Below are positions 16,232 through 27,000 of a stretch of DNA of 64,000 nucleotides, piece after piece. The translations under genes were made by a program, and so were the position numbers. The DNA is taken from the NCBI RefSeq assembly GCF_024267675.1, contig NZ_JALDYX010000011.1, positions 1-64,000 of the forward strand. Direction: 5' to 3'. Source of the stretch: Marinobacterium sedimentorum (GTDB lineage: Bacteria; Pseudomonadota; Gammaproteobacteria; Pseudomonadales; Balneatricaceae). The notes below the pieces were generated by a model. The model had not been told where the DNA came from. It worked only from the letters and a program-made list of their open reading frames with translations, and ran no database searches. Numbering within the stretch: position 1 is the stretch's first letter; the number at the start of each line of letters is the position of its first letter.

Positions 16232-16565
16232 TCTGCATGGGTCCAGCATGCACAGAACAGGCTGACAGCATATAGCTCGGGGGCGTGACCAGCGCGCCGC
16301 CGTGAGTCGTTAATTTGCGTAACGCATGCGAGCTTGGCGCGAATGCGCCGAATTGATTGGGAGAAAGGGGTGGCCAGGCGAAGGGGCAGGCAGGCGCAAA
16401 GCTGTCGCCAGTTGCAGCACAAGACAGGCTAAATGCAGGTTTTGATGCAGGCAGCAGGGCCCGGTGGGGGGAGCGGGGATTCGGCAAGCAGCCGGGTGGA
16501 ACAGGCGGAGACCCGCAGGAGTCAGGCCCCGCAATTATTGAAACTGCAGGGCCTGTAAGTACGAA

Positions 16566-18605
16566 CTATTTAATGCGCATGCCAGGCTGGGCGCCTTGGT
16601 GGGGTTCCAGAATCCACAGATCCTGCCCACCGGGCCCTGCGGCCAGCACCATGCCCTCTGATAGGCCGAACTTCATCTTGCGCGGCGCCAGGTTGGCCAC
16701 CATGACGGTCAGTTTGCCTTCGAGCTGTTCGGGTGTATAGGCAGACTTGATCCCGGCGAAGACATTGCGGGTTTCGCCGTCCAGATCCAGTGTCAGGCGC
16801 AGCAGCTTGTCGGCGCCTTCCACGTGCTCGGCCTTGGCGATCCTGACGATGCGCAGGTCAACCTTGGCAAAGTCCGCAAACTCGATGGTATCGGCGACAG
16901 GCTCCGCTGCCAGCGGGCTTTTCACGGCCGGTACTGTTGGTGCGGGTGCCGGCATGGACTGTTTCGAGTCTTCCACCATCTTGTCGATGGCCTCAGGCTC
17001 AACGCGCTGCATCAGCGGCTTGAACTTGTTGATGCGGTGGTTCAGCAGTGGCGTCTGGATGTCATCCCAGGCGAAACCGTCAATGTTGAGGAACTGTGCG
17101 GCTTCGGCGGCCACCTGAGGCAGAATCGGTGCCAGGTAGCTGAGAATAACGCGGAACAGGTTAATTCCCAGGGTGCAGCTGTCCTGTACATCCTGCGCCC
17201 GCTCCGGCTGCTTGGCCAGCACCCAGGGTTCGGCGGCATCGATATACTGATTGGCCCTGTCGGCGATATGCATGATTTCACGCATGGCGCGGGCATATTC
17301 GCGCTGCTCGTAGGCCTGGGCGATGGCCTCGCCCATGCTGACCGCATCGTTGTAGAGTTCGGGCTGCACCAGGCTGGCGCCGAGCTGGCCGTCAAATTTC
17401 TTGGCGATGAAGCCTGCGCAGCGGGAGGCGATATTCACCACCTTGTTGACCAGGTCGGCATTCACGCGCATGCGGAAATCATCCAGGCTCAGGTCGATAT
17501 CGTCGATGCCCGAGCCCAGCTTGGCGGCAAAGTAGTAGCGCAGGTATTCAGGGCGCAGGTGCTTGAGGTAGCTCTCGGCCATGATGAAGGTGCCGCGGGA
17601 CTTGGACATCTTCTGACCGTTGACGGTCAGGAAACCATGACAGAACACCTTTGTCGGCGTGCGGAAACCCGCACCCTTGAGCATTGCCGGCCAGAACAGG
17701 GTGTGGAAGTAGGCGATATCCTTGCCGATAAAGTGGTACAGCTCGGCATCGGAGGATTGGCCCCAGTAGTCGTCAAACTCGACATCGTTGTTGTCGCACC
17801 AGTTCTTGAAACTGGCCATGTAGCCAATAGGCGCATCCAGCCAGACATAGAAATACTTGCCGGGCGCATCAGGAATTTCGAAGCCCCAGTAGGGCGCATC
17901 GCGGGAGATATCCCACTGCTGCAGACCCGACTCAAACCATTCGTTGAGCTTGTGGATCATGTGCTCTTGTACATGATCATCCGTATTAACCCAGGTACGC
18001 AGGAACTGTTCGAAATCACCAAGTTTGAAGAAGAAATGCTCGGAATCCTTCTCGATCGGCTTGGCACCGGAGACGGCGGAGTAGGCGTTCTTCAGTTCGA
18101 CCGGGCTGTAGGTGGCGCCGCAGGCTTCGCAGGAGTCGCCGTACTGATCGGCGGCGCCGCATTTGGGGCATTCACCCTTGACGAAGCGGTCCGGCAGGAA
18201 CATCTGCTTTTCGGGGTCGTAGGCCTGGGTAATGGTGCGACGGGCAATATGACCGCCGTCATTGAGGCGCTTGTAGATCAGCGCGGCGAAGTCGCGGTTC
18301 TCCGGTGAATGGGTGGAATAGTAGTTGTCGAAGTCCACCATGAAGCCCGCGAAGTCGCGCTGATGTTCGGTGCTGACCTGGGCGATCAGTTCCTGCGGGC
18401 TGACACCCAGCTGATCCGCCTTGAGCATGATAGGGGTGCCGTGTGCATCGTCCGCACAGACATAGGTGCACTGATGACCGCGCTGCTTCTGGAAGCGAAC
18501 CCAGATATCGGTCTGGATGTATTCCACCAGGTGACCCAGGTGAATGGGGCCGTTGGCGTAGGGCAGGGCACTGGTAACGAGGATCTTGCGCGGATTCTGG
18601 GTCAT
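16566..18605 (-). CDS. metG: methionyl-tRNA synthetase
   Basis: The 679-residue enzyme starts [19 protein letters not shown]. Class I signatures are HLGH (HIGH type) in [12 protein letters not shown] and KMSKSRG. Zinc-knuckle cysteines appear in [18 protein letters not shown], so it is the zinc-containing MetG1 type. The C-terminal EMAP/Trbp111 tRNA-binding domain begins near [14 protein letters not shown]. It charges tRNA(Met) in the cytosol. A further in-frame start 30 codons upstream adds a basic leader absent from the family, so the ATG at 18605 is preferred. Confidence 0.95.
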   Translation of the reverse strand: MTQNPRKILVTSALPYANGPIHLGHLVEYIQTDIWVRFQKQRGHQCTYVCADDAHGTPIMLKADQLGVSPQELIAQVSTEHQRDFAGFMVDFDNYYSTHSPENRDFAALIYKRLNDGGHIARRTITQAYDPEKQMFLPDRFVKGECPKCGAADQYGDSCEACGATYSPVELKNAYSAVSGAKPIEKDSEHFFFKLGDFEQFLRTWVNTDDHVQEHMIHKLNEWFESGLQQWDISRDAPYWGFEIPDAPGKYFYVWLDAPIGYMASFKNWCDNNDVEFDDYWGQSSDAELYHFIGKDIAYFHTLFWPAMLKGAGFRTPTKVFCHGFLTVNGQKMSKSRGTFIMAESYLKHLRPEYLRYYFAAKLGSGIDDIDLSLDDFRMRVNADLVNKVVNIASRCAGFIAKKFDGQLGASLVQPELYNDAVSMGEAIAQAYEQREYARAMREIMHIADRANQYIDAAEPWVLAKQPERAQDVQDSCTLGINLFRVILSYLAPILPQVAAEAAQFLNIDGFAWDDIQTPLLNHRINKFKPLMQRVEPEAIDKMVEDSKQSMPAPAPTVPAVKSPLAAEPVADTIEFADFAKVDLRIVRIAKAEHVEGADKLLRLTLDLDGETRNVFAGIKSAYTPEQLEGKLTVMVANLAPRKMKFGLSEGMVLAAGPGGQDLWILEPHQGAQPGMRIK

Positions 18606-18750
18606 AAGTCGGCTAATGGAACCTGGTAGACTGAAACGAAGTTGTCGGATTCTACGCTTTTTGGCGCGGCATATGAACCGATCGCCGGTCGACAAAGCGC
18701 GTTTTTGCGACTAAAAAGAGTGAATCACCGTGCATCCAGAGGGACGTTGA

Positions 18751-19998
18751 ATGAGCGCGGCAGTGGGTAGCAGTCAAACCTGCAGGATTCTGTTCTGCGA
18801 CTCCAAGCTCAGTCATCGCGGCGCGGCCCACGAAGTGGGCAGTCATCCCGGCTGGGATCTCATGTGTCTGGATGATGAGAGTGAAGTCCAGTCGCGGCTG
18901 AAATACTACGACTCTCAGGTTCTGATCGTGGTGGCCTATCAGCAGCCCTACAAGGCACTGGGGTTGCTGAAAACGATTGCGGAGGAACGTCCTGGTATTG
19001 TACGTATCCTGATCAGCGGCCACCTGACACCGGCGAGCTCCGCCAGAGCCCTGGAGGTGGCCCACCAGACCCTGCCCGACAACAGCAGTGGCGCCCAGGT
19101 TATCGCGGCAATCGAGTATGTGCTGAAGATCGAGGGCCTGGTCAACAAGTCAGCCATTCGCGACTACATCAGTGGCCTGGGGCGTCTGCCCACCCTGCCG
19201 ACGGTGTACCGTACACTGAATGATGCACTGAACTCCGATGTGTCCGATGCCAGAAGCATTGCCAGTATTATCGAACAGGATCCGGCGATTGCTGCCAAGA
19301 TCATGCAGCTGGTCAACTCGGCGCTCTTCGGTCTGCGGCGCCAGATCAGCCGCATTGATGAGGCGGTGACCATTATTGGGGTGCGCATGATCCGCGATCT
19401 GATGCTGGCGACGCACCTGTTCAGCCGTTATCGTCAGCGCGATAGCTGGACCGCTTTTTCGTTCGCCAAACTGCATCAGCGTTCCATGCTGGTGGCACGC
19501 CTGGCACAGCAGATTGGCGCCGATGCCGGGTTGGATCGCAATCAGCAGGGTCAGGCATTTCTGGCCGGCCTGCTGCATGATTTCGGCATTTCAGTACTGG
19601 CCAACAAGGACCCAGAAGCCTATCAAGCCCTGATGGATAAGTCCGTGCGCATGGGTCAGCCGATGTATGCCATGGAGAAGATGCGCCTGGGGCTGACCCA
19701 TGCCGAGGCGGCGGCCTATCTGCTGGGGTTGTGGAACCTGCCGTTCAGTGTGGTGGAGGCGGTGTTGTTGCACCACTTCCCGTCGGCTTCGCCGAGTACC
19801 CGCTTTGAGCCCCTGAGTGCGGTACACCTGGCCGATGCGCTCTTGCCGGCGATTGCCAATGGGCCCGGGGCCGACCTCTCGTGCCGGCTGTCGGAGTCCT
19901 ACCTCGAGCGCCTGGGTGTGCTGAAAAATGTCCCTCGCTGGCAAATGATGGCCAACGAGTACCGGCTCAAGCTGGAGGCCGGCAAAGGGGCTCGCTAG
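18751..19998 (+). CDS. HDOD-domain signalling protein with degenerate receiver
   Basis: The 415-residue protein has two parts. Residues 1-130 have receiver-domain character (RILFCDSKLSH, then an ILISGHLT strand), but the strand that should end in the phospho-accepting Asp reads VLIVVAYQQP, so phosphorylation there is unlikely. Residues about 145-345 form an HDOD domain: LGRLPTLPTVYRTLNDAL, IIEQDPAIAAKIMQLVNSA and GLLHDFGISVL. HDOD proteins are regulatory relatives of HD phosphohydrolases, often tied to motility, c-di-GMP or stress signalling. It is a single gene, divergent from metG. Confidence 0.8.
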   Translation: MSAAVGSSQTCRILFCDSKLSHRGAAHEVGSHPGWDLMCLDDESEVQSRLKYYDSQVLIVVAYQQPYKALGLLKTIAEERPGIVRILISGHLTPASSARALEVAHQTLPDNSSGAQVIAAIEYVLKIEGLVNKSAIRDYISGLGRLPTLPTVYRTLNDALNSDVSDARSIASIIEQDPAIAAKIMQLVNSALFGLRRQISRIDEAVTIIGVRMIRDLMLATHLFSRYRQRDSWTAFSFAKLHQRSMLVARLAQQIGADAGLDRNQQGQAFLAGLLHDFGISVLANKDPEAYQALMDKSVRMGQPMYAMEKMRLGLTHAEAAAYLLGLWNLPFSVVEAVLLHHFPSASPSTRFEPLSAVHLADALLPAIANGPGADLSCRLSESYLERLGVLKNVPRWQMMANEYRLKLEAGKGAR

Positions 19999-20101
19999 GC
20001 GTTTACCGTCCAGACGCAATGTCGGGCGGTCGGTGCTTTGATGGCGGCAGCGGGGCTGTTAGAATGCCGCGCTTTCCCGAACGATCCCGGATAGTACTTT
20101 C

Positions 20102-21190
20102 ATGGCCATACCCAAGGTTGACCCGACCCGCTACGAGGCGCTGCTGCGCGAAAAGTGCGAATCCGTGCGCGAAGACTTCGCCGCCTTTGCACTGCCGGCG
20201 GTTGAAGTCTTTGCGTCGCCGCCCGAGCACTACCGCATGCGGGCGGAGTTCCGGGTCTGGCACGACGGCGATGACCTCTACTACGTCATGTTCGAGGCCG
20301 GCGACAAGAAGATTCCAGTGCGCCTGGACACTTGTCCCATGGTGTCGCGGCGCATTCATGATGTCATGTTCGCTATGCTGGACGTGATCAAGGCCGATCC
20401 TGTGCTGCGCTTTCGCCTGTTCCAGATCGATTTTCTCAGCACCCTGTCGGGTGAACTGCTGGTGACGCTGCTGTATCACCGCCCCATCGACGAGGCATGG
20501 GAAAGGGCGGCCAGGGCGCTGGCCGAGCAGTTTGATATCGAGATTATTGGCCGTTCGCGCAAGAGCAAGATAGAACTGGGGCGTGATCATGTGATTGAGC
20601 GTCTGGATATCAATGGCCGCGAGTATCGCTACAAACAGGTGGAAAACTGCTTCACCCAGCCCAACGCCGAAGTCTGTCGTTCCATGATCGGCTGGGCACT
20701 GGATGTCACCAAAGGCGCCGGCGGCGACCTGGTGGAACTCTACTGCGGCAATGGCAACTTCACGCTGCCGCTGGCGCAGAATTTTGGCCGCGTCGTGGCC
20801 ACCGAGATCGCCAAAGTGTCGGTGCGGGCCGCCGAATTCAATATCGCCGAGAATGGTATCGATAATATTGATGTGGTGCGCATGGCATCGGAGGATTTTT
20901 CCCAGGTGCTCAAGGGTGAGCGCACAGCGCGACGTACGGCGCATCTGGATCTGACCAGCTGTAATTTCACCACAGTGCTGGTGGATCCGCCGCGCTCAGG
21001 GCTGGATGCAGATACAGTGGCGCAGGTCAGCGAGTATCAGCATATCGTCTACATTTCGTGCAATCCCGAGACGCTGAAGGCCAATCTGGCCGACTTGACC
21101 CAGACTCACCAGATCGAGCGGTTCGCGATTTTCGATCAGTTCCCTTATACCCATCACCTGGAATGCGGCGTTTACCTTACGCGCAAATAG
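20102..21190 (+). CDS. trmA: tRNA (uracil-5-)-methyltransferase
   Basis: The 362-residue enzyme (E. coli 366) makes m5U54 in the T-loop of tRNA. The SAM-binding motif is ELYCGNGNFTLPLA, the DPPRSGLD motif follows, the catalytic Cys320 is in YISCNPETL and the base Glu354 in HHLECGVYL. All sites needed for activity are present. It stands alone, 103 bp after the HDOD gene on the same strand. Confidence 0.95.
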   Translation: MAIPKVDPTRYEALLREKCESVREDFAAFALPAVEVFASPPEHYRMRAEFRVWHDGDDLYYVMFEAGDKKIPVRLDTCPMVSRRIHDVMFAMLDVIKADPVLRFRLFQIDFLSTLSGELLVTLLYHRPIDEAWERAARALAEQFDIEIIGRSRKSKIELGRDHVIERLDINGREYRYKQVENCFTQPNAEVCRSMIGWALDVTKGAGGDLVELYCGNGNFTLPLAQNFGRVVATEIAKVSVRAAEFNIAENGIDNIDVVRMASEDFSQVLKGERTARRTAHLDLTSCNFTTVLVDPPRSGLDADTVAQVSEYQHIVYISCNPETLKANLADLTQTHQIERFAIFDQFPYTHHLECGVYLTRK

Positions 21191-21224
21191 TTCAGGCCTC
21201 CTGCCGCTGGCCTTGGGCGCCGCC

Positions 21225-21953
21225 TCAGAGCAGGCGGATACCCTGTGCCAGCACCATAACCGCACCGAGCAGCGAAATCGACAACAGCAGCGGCTTGGCG
21301 CTCTGCTTGTCGACGTAACGGTCTATGCGTCGTGCGATAAAGACGCCGGCCAACAGGCCCGGCGCCATCTTCAGCGTCAGCAGTAGGGACTCCGGCGGCA
21401 GGCTGCCGGTGAACGCCAGCATGGCGAGGGTGATGGGCAGGCCTGCGAGAAAAAAGGCGGCCAGCTCGCTGCGGGCCGTCAGCACATTGGATTCCTGATA
21501 CACCAGCGCCATGGGTGGCCCGCCCACGGAGGTCGCGGTGCCGATCAGGCCCGAGAAAAAGCCGGCGATGGACAGGGAGCGCGTCGACATTGTGATTCTG
21601 AAGCTATTGCGCCAGCTGAGTGCAACGGACAGCAGCAGTGTGCTGCCCAGAATCAGACTCAGGATTGCAGGGGACACCGACGCCAGCAGCAGCGCCCCCA
21701 ACCAGGAGCCCGGTATGCGCCCGATCAGCGCCGGCATCAGGCGGCGCCAGGACAGGTGATGCCGCCCCTTCGCGACCATGTAACCGGACAGCAGTGCGCC
21801 CAGAATAATCAGCGAGACCGGGATATAAAGCGGGTCGATCAGAAACAGCAGCGGCGCTGCCACCAGGCCAAAACCAATGCCGACTACGCCCTGAAGCGCA
21901 ATGCCGACGGTCACGATAAGCAGGGCCAGTAGGTCCCAGAGGCTGTAGATCAT
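21225..21953 (-). CDS. TauE/SafE-family membrane exporter
   Basis: This 242-residue protein of seven to eight hydrophobic helices has the two-fold internal similarity of the TauE/SafE family, including GVVGIGFGLVAAPLLFLI at the N-terminus and its counterpart GLIGTATSVGGPPMALVYQ in the middle. Family members export sulfite, sulfoacetate and similar small anions. It converges on trmA with 34 bp between stops. A second, distinct TauE/SafE gene lies at 58997-59704. Confidence 0.82.
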   Translation of the reverse strand: MIYSLWDLLALLIVTVGIALQGVVGIGFGLVAAPLLFLIDPLYIPVSLIILGALLSGYMVAKGRHHLSWRRLMPALIGRIPGSWLGALLLASVSPAILSLILGSTLLLSVALSWRNSFRITMSTRSLSIAGFFSGLIGTATSVGGPPMALVYQESNVLTARSELAAFFLAGLPITLAMLAFTGSLPPESLLLTLKMAPGLLAGVFIARRIDRYVDKQSAKPLLLSISLLGAVMVLAQGIRLL

Positions 21954-22277
21954 TGCAGGTCCTGTGTGCCGAAGTCGCGAGCTGCAGGTCAGAGTGCCCG
22001 GCCGCGGGAGGCGGCATTATAGACCCGTCGGCTGGCCAATGTGCCTGCCAGCCTGGACTTTTGAGTGGGCCCAGGGACAGCGCGCCAGTTAGCGCCCGCC
22101 TGCGCCCTGACGCGACGCTTCGGTATTTTCGACCGCTCTGGACGGCACCGCGTATCGCCCTGCAGATGGCGCGTGAACAAAAACTGATCGACTAAGCAAG
22201 CGGGCGGGCGGCCCTTCTGGCGCTGCCCGCCGATCCCTGTATGTATTTTGAAAAACGACTCGGGAGCCCCAGGGCCT
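21954..22277. other. intergenic region before the ridA remnant
   Basis: No supported gene. A short plus-strand frame ends RIALQMAREQKLID at 22192, which looks like a real protein C-terminus, but nothing upstream supports it. It could be a leftover of a lost gene. A possible ribosome site (GGGAG) precedes the ATG at 22278. Confidence 0.35.
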
Positions 22278-22657
22278 ATGAAACAGATTGTCAAAACCGG
22301 CCTCTATGCCTCCAAGGCGCCGCTGGAATGGGCGGTAATCGGTAATGGAACCCTGTATACCGCACAGACTCCCATCGACAGGGCCGGCCAGGTTGTCGAG
22401 GGGGTATCGAAGCCCAGAGCCGCCAGACAATGGATAACCTGAAACACTGCATCGAGGCCGCGGGCCTTGGCATGCAGGATGTGACCCAGGTGCTGATCTA
22501 TGTCACGGATCGTGTTTTTCTGCCGGTGTTCAATCAGGTCTATGCGCAGTATTTCGACGCACCCTATCCCAACCGTGCAGCCATGGTCATTGCAGGTCTC
22601 GCCCGTGAGGAAATGCTGGTCGAAGTGGTTGCCTATGCGGCCGTCCCCAGCACGTGA
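22278..22657 (+). pseudogene. ridA: ridA (Rid/YjgF deaminase) with single-base frameshift
   Basis: The first frame (from 22278) gives the start of a RidA protein up to TPIDRAGQVVEG. The rest, MDNLKHCIEAAGLGMQDVTQ through VEVVAYAAVPST, continues in another frame. Adding one G to the G-run at 22400-22404 restores an uninterrupted protein of about 126 residues, the normal family length, with the NRA arginine and the VEV glutamate in place. RidA hydrolyses reactive enamines and imines made by PLP enzymes. Either the gene is recently inactivated or the homopolymer was miscalled in sequencing. Confidence 0.85.
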
Positions 22658-22699
22658 TTATCAGCGTCTGATTTAGCAATACAGTGGCCATTTTGCGTA

Positions 22700-22730
22700 C
22701 CGCCGCTCCCTTGGGGAGCGGCGGTTTTTT
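22700..22730 (+). terminator. intrinsic terminator after ridA
   Basis: CCGCCGCTCCC (22700-22710) pairs perfectly with GGGAGCGGCGG (22714-22724), followed by six T residues. It is a strong rho-independent terminator 43 bp past the ridA stop. Confidence 0.93.
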
Positions 22731-22765
22731 CATTTTAAAGCTGAGTGTGCTGCCAGGAGTGGCGC

Positions 22766-23155
22766 CTAGCGACGGCCATTGCCCGAGTGGTTACCCGAGC
22801 CGGTCTTGGGCTTGGGCTTGGGCTTTTGGGCCGCCTTGCGGGCGATCTCATTCATCAGTCCACTGATATCCAGGCCCTGGCTGGCAGCCAGCTGATCGAC
22901 GCTTGCATACAGGTTGGTGGGCAGTGGTCGGACGCCGGTGGTGGTCTTGGCGCGCTCTTTCGCTTCGTGCTCCTGACGTTCCTGGCGCTCCTTGTCCAGA
23001 CGCAGTTGCTCCAGGCGTGCCTGTTCAAGGCGTTCTTGTTCTGCGGCTTTTTCCTGCGCCATTGTCTTTATTGTCGCCTTGAGTTTGTAATCAAGGTCGA
23101 GAAGTTCTTCCATGCTGAGTGACATTAGCCACTCGGTTATATTGTCATTGCTCAT
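22766..23155 (-). CDS. hypothetical coiled-coil protein with basic tail
   Basis: The product is about 129 residues beginning MSNDNITEWLMSLSMEELL. Residues about 30-70 are a highly charged helix rich in Glu, Gln, Lys and Arg, probably a coiled coil. The C-terminus is a Lys-Pro-rich tail (KPKPKPKTGSGNHSGNGRR), suggesting nucleic-acid contact. I do not recognise the family; the overall plan of a coiled coil with a basic tail recalls small nucleoid-associated proteins, but no H-NS or MvaT motif is visible. The ATG at 23155 is preferred over the TTG one codon earlier. Confidence 0.6.
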   Translation of the reverse strand: MSNDNITEWLMSLSMEELLDLDYKLKATIKTMAQEKAAEQERLEQARLEQLRLDKERQERQEHEAKERAKTTTGVRPLPTNLYASVDQLAASQGLDISGLMNEIARKAAQKPKPKPKTGSGNHSGNGRR

Positions 23156-23348
23156 CAATGTCCGGTTTTTTTGCGTAGCAGCGAGGGGCGAAAATGCCTG
23201 TCGCCTATTATGGAAGGGTTGGGCAAAAAATACAGGGTTTTAACGCCTAAAATCAAGCGCAGATTAATCGGGATCGCAGCGCCGGGTCGCCTTTTGCCAT
23301 GACGGGTGATATTGCGGGGTGGCGGTTTTTTCGAGGATCTGTGTTTAC

Positions 23349-23369
23349 TTACTGAACACTGTTTAGTAA
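23349..23369. promoter_or_regulatory. TetR-type operator, site 1
   Basis: This is a near-palindrome with core TACTGAACACTGTTTAGTA, having the GAACACTGTTTAG character of AcrR/TetR sites, 56 bp upstream of the tetR start. A second related site begins exactly 32 bp downstream, three helical turns away. Confidence 0.7.
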
Positions 23370-23380
23370 TCTCGCCTTTA

Positions 23381-23401
23381 TTCCTGAACGCTGTTTATTA
23401 A
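23381..23401. promoter_or_regulatory. TetR-type operator, site 2
   Basis: This site (core TCCTGAACGCTGTTTATTA) shares CTGAAC-N-CTGTTTA with site 1. It ends 24 bp before the tetR ATG and would block transcription of tetR and the overlapping lplT-aas gene if bound. Confidence 0.65.
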
Positions 23402-23424
23402 ATAGCTGATCTGCGGAGGCAGTC

Positions 23425-24036
23425 ATGGCCCGACGCCGAGAACATTCCCGTGAGGCGCTCACGGACCTTGCGCTCTGTGCCGCCGAGCGCCTGCTGGACG
23501 AGCAGGGCATTGCGGTACTGAGCACCCGTCGCATCGCGGCGGAGATCGGCTATTCGGCCGCAACCCTCTATTCGGTATTCAGTAGCCTGGATGATCTGTG
23601 CTGGCAGTTGAATGCCCGCACTCTGGCGCAGCTGCTGAATGAACTGGATGCACTGGGCGAGTTGGCGCCGCGCGAGGCGCTCAAGGCCTATGCACTCTGT
23701 TATGTGGCCTTTGCGGCCCGCTGGCCCGAGCGCTGGAGTTTGCTGTTTGAGCATCGCACACCGGAAACGCTGCAGGTGCCAGCCTGGCTGAATGACTCTA
23801 TCGGGCAGCTGTTTTCGCAGTTAGAGCTTTGCCTCGGCGAACTGGCGCCGCAGGCCTGCGCAGCGGAACTGGCGCTTACTGCCCGTACGCTCTGGAGTGG
23901 CGTGCATGGTGTGGCGGTTCTGCAGCTGCGGGACAAACTGTTTTTGCCACCCCAGGGCAAGCAGGAGCAGATGCTGGTAACCCTGGTGGATTACCACCTG
24001 GATGGCTGGAGATTGAACAGGGAGAGCAGGGCATGA
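23425..24036 (+). CDS. TetR/AcrR-family regulator
   Basis: The 203-residue protein has an N-terminal helix-turn-helix (LSTRRIAAEIGYSAATLYSVF, about residues 32-52) and a C-terminal effector domain. Its stop overlaps the start of the lplT-aas fusion gene (ATGA at 24033-24036), so the two are co-transcribed and coupled. Two 21-bp palindromes upstream suggest autorepression. A fatty acid, acyl-CoA or lysophospholipid would be a logical effector given its partner; that is inference. Confidence 0.88.
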   Translation: MARRREHSREALTDLALCAAERLLDEQGIAVLSTRRIAAEIGYSAATLYSVFSSLDDLCWQLNARTLAQLLNELDALGELAPREALKAYALCYVAFAARWPERWSLLFEHRTPETLQVPAWLNDSIGQLFSQLELCLGELAPQACAAELALTARTLWSGVHGVAVLQLRDKLFLPPQGKQEQMLVTLVDYHLDGWRLNRESRA

Positions 24037-27000
24037 GTGAACTTTTCAAGCTGCGCGGGTTTCTGGCCTTTGTGTCAGTGGCCTTTATCAATGCCTTTGT
24101 GGATCTGGGCCACAAGATCATTATTCAGAATACCCTGTTCAAGACCTTTGATGGCCAGCAGCAGATATTGCTCACCGCCGTCGTCAATGGTCTGATCCTG
24201 CTGCCCTTCATCATGCTGTTCACACCGGCGGGCTTTATTTCGGACAAGTATCCCAAGCACCGGGTGATGCGTTTTTCTGCCTGGGCCGGGGTGCTGGTGA
24301 CGCTGCTGATTACCCTGTGCTATTACCAGGGCTGGTTTGTCGCGGCGTTCGGGCTGACCTTCGTGCTGGCGCTGCAGAGCGCCTTTTATTCGCCGTCCAA
24401 GTACGGTTATATCCGCGAGCTGGTGGGGACCAGTCGCCTCAGTGAGGGTAACGGCTGGATTCAGGCGGCCACCATGGTGGCGATATTGTCGGGTATAGTC
24501 GTGTTCTCGCTATTGTTTGAGATGCGCCTCGGTGAGCTGCTGCAGTTGCCGCAGGATCCAGCCCAGGTGGTGCAGCAGATTGCACCGCTGGGCTGGTTTC
24601 TGGTGGCAGGATCTGTGCTCGAAACCGTACTGGCGCATCGCTTGCCGGCGCTGACGCAGACCGATACCAGTCTGCAGTTTGACTGGCCGGCATACAGGTG
24701 CGGTCGCACCCTTGCGAACAATCTGTCCCATATCGCCGCTATCAGGCCCATCTGGCTGTCGATCATCGGCCTGGCGACCTTCTGGTCCATCAGCCAGGTG
24801 ATGCTGGCGGTGTTTCCGGCCTTTGCCAAGGAAACCCTGGGAGAGCAGAACACCTTTGTGATTCAGGGCACCATGGCGCTGGCCGGCATCGGTATCATGG
24901 TCGGCTCCATGCTGGCCGGGCGCCTGTCGCGCCATCATATCAATACCGGCCTGATCCCGCTTGGCGCCGGTGGGGTGGCGCTAGGGCTGGTGCTGTTACC
25001 CCATGCCGCGTCTCTGGGCTTCTCGGCCCTGCTGTTCCTGGTGATAGGTCTGTTCGGTGCCCTGATGATCATTCCGCTCAACGCGTTGATCCAGTTCAAT
25101 GCCGATCGGCACGACAGCGGGCGCATTCTGGCGGGCAACAATTTTATCCAGAATGTGGCCATGCTGAGCTTCCTCGGCCTGACCGTGCTCTGCGCCTATG
25201 CCGGCATTTCCGGCCTCTGGCTGCTCTATGCGCTGGCATTGCTGGCCGTGGCCGGTGCGGTGTTCGCCATCATTACCCTGCCTGAAGCACTGATTCGCCT
25301 GATCGTGGCGGCGGTACTCAAGCGCAAGTATCGCCTGCAGGTGCTGGGGTTTGAACATATCCCCGAGGATGGACGCGGCACCCTGTTGCTGGGTAACCAT
25401 ATCAGCTGGCTCGACTGGGCCATGGTACAGATGGCCTGCCCGCGGCATGTGCACTTTGTGATGGAGCGCAGTATTTACGAACGCTGGTACCTGCGCGGCT
25501 TTCTCGATCTGTTCGGCGTGATACCCATTTCCGGTGGCAACAGCCGTGCGGCCCTGACGCGGGTCCGCGAGTTGTTGCAGGCCGGCAAGGTGGTGTGCCT
25601 TTTTCCAGAGGGTTCCATCAGCCATACAGGCCAGCTGGGTACCTTCAAAAAGGGCTTTGAGCACGCCTGCGAAGGCATTGCCGCAGATGGGGGGGCGGTG
25701 ATAGTCCCCTTCTATCTGCGCGGTCTCTGGGGCAGCCGCTTCTCGCGCTCAAGCAGCCGGCTGCAGGCGAGCCGTCGCAACGGCCTCAAGCGGGACCTGA
25801 TCGTCGCCTTCGGTACGCCGGCCCCCCTGCACAGTACGGCTGAGCAGGTGAAAAAGCGGGTGTTCGAACTGTCGATCCATGCCTGGAACTGCTACACCGA
25901 TACCCTGGAAACCCTGCCCAAGGCGTTTATCCGCACCGCGCGCCAGGCGCCGGCGGAGTGGGCTATCACTGATGTGCGCGGCACGCCTTTGGGGTATGCG
26001 CGTCTGCTCTGTGCCTGTGCGCTCTTCAGCCGGCGCTTCAGACGCACGGCGGGTACCAATATAGGCCTGCTGTTGCCAACCTCCAGCGCCGGTGCCATCG
26101 CCAATATGGCGGCACTGATGGCTGGCAAGGCGCTGGTCAACCTGAACTTTACCGCCTCGCCCCAGGCGCTACTGGCCGCGGCCGATCAGGCCGGGCTTGA
26201 GACTATAGTCACGGCGCGCCAGTTTCTGGTACGCCTTGAAGCGCGGGGCATTGATACCCAGGCGATGTTTGCCGGGCGGTCTGTGCTCTATATGGAGGAT
26301 TTGAAAGAGTCCTTCGGCAAGTGTGAGTCGCTGGCCATGCTGGTGGCGGTACAGGCGCTGCCACTGGCGCTGCTGCAGGCCTGGCTGTGCCGGCGTGCCA
26401 GGGTCGATGATACCGCGGCGATCCTGTTTTCCTCCGGCAGTGAGGGCGCGCCCAAGGGTGTGATGCTGAGTCACCGCAACATTCTGTCCAACATCAAGCA
26501 GATCGGTGATGTGCTGAACGTCCGTGACGATGATTGCTGGATGGCGACGCTGCCGCTGTTTCATGCCTTCGGCCTGACGGTCACCTGTCTGCTGCCGCTG
26601 ATCGAGGGGATTCCGGTGGTGTGTCATCCGGACCCCACGGATGCTGTGAATATTGGCAAGGGCGTGGCGCGGTTCAGGGCGACCCTGATGTGCGGTACCT
26701 CGACCTTCATGCGTCTTTATACACGTAATCGCAAGCTGCATCCGCTGATGTTCCAGTCCCTGCGCCTGATGGTAGCCGGCGCCGAACGGCTGGACCCCGC
26801 GGTGCGTGACGCCTTCGAGGCGCGCTTCCATGTGCCGGTGCTGGAGGGCTATGGCTGTACCGAAACCACGCCTGTGGCCACGGTCAACCTGCCGGATCAC
26901 CTGGATACGCGCTGGTGGAATGTGCAGACCGGTAGCCGTGACGGCACCGTGGGTCTGGCGTTGCCGGGGTCCACCGTGCGTATCGTGGATCCGCAGACCC

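Larger units (their letters stand above)
15811..16565. other. long intergenic region between aapJ and metG
   Basis: Apart from the promoter, palindrome and NtrC-like site listed separately, I see no supported gene here. Short frames lack ribosome sites and family similarity. The part at 15850-15990 is AT-rich compared with its surroundings, as expected of a regulatory region or an IHF-bent DNA segment. Confidence 0.5.

Noticed and set aside
15811..16565. Small genes or a tRNA in the metG-aapJ gap
   Set aside because: No cloverleaf or T-loop consensus was seen, and short frames lack start signals.
16824..18308. 494-codon plus-strand frame
   Set aside because: It is antisense to metG and has no recognisable domain.
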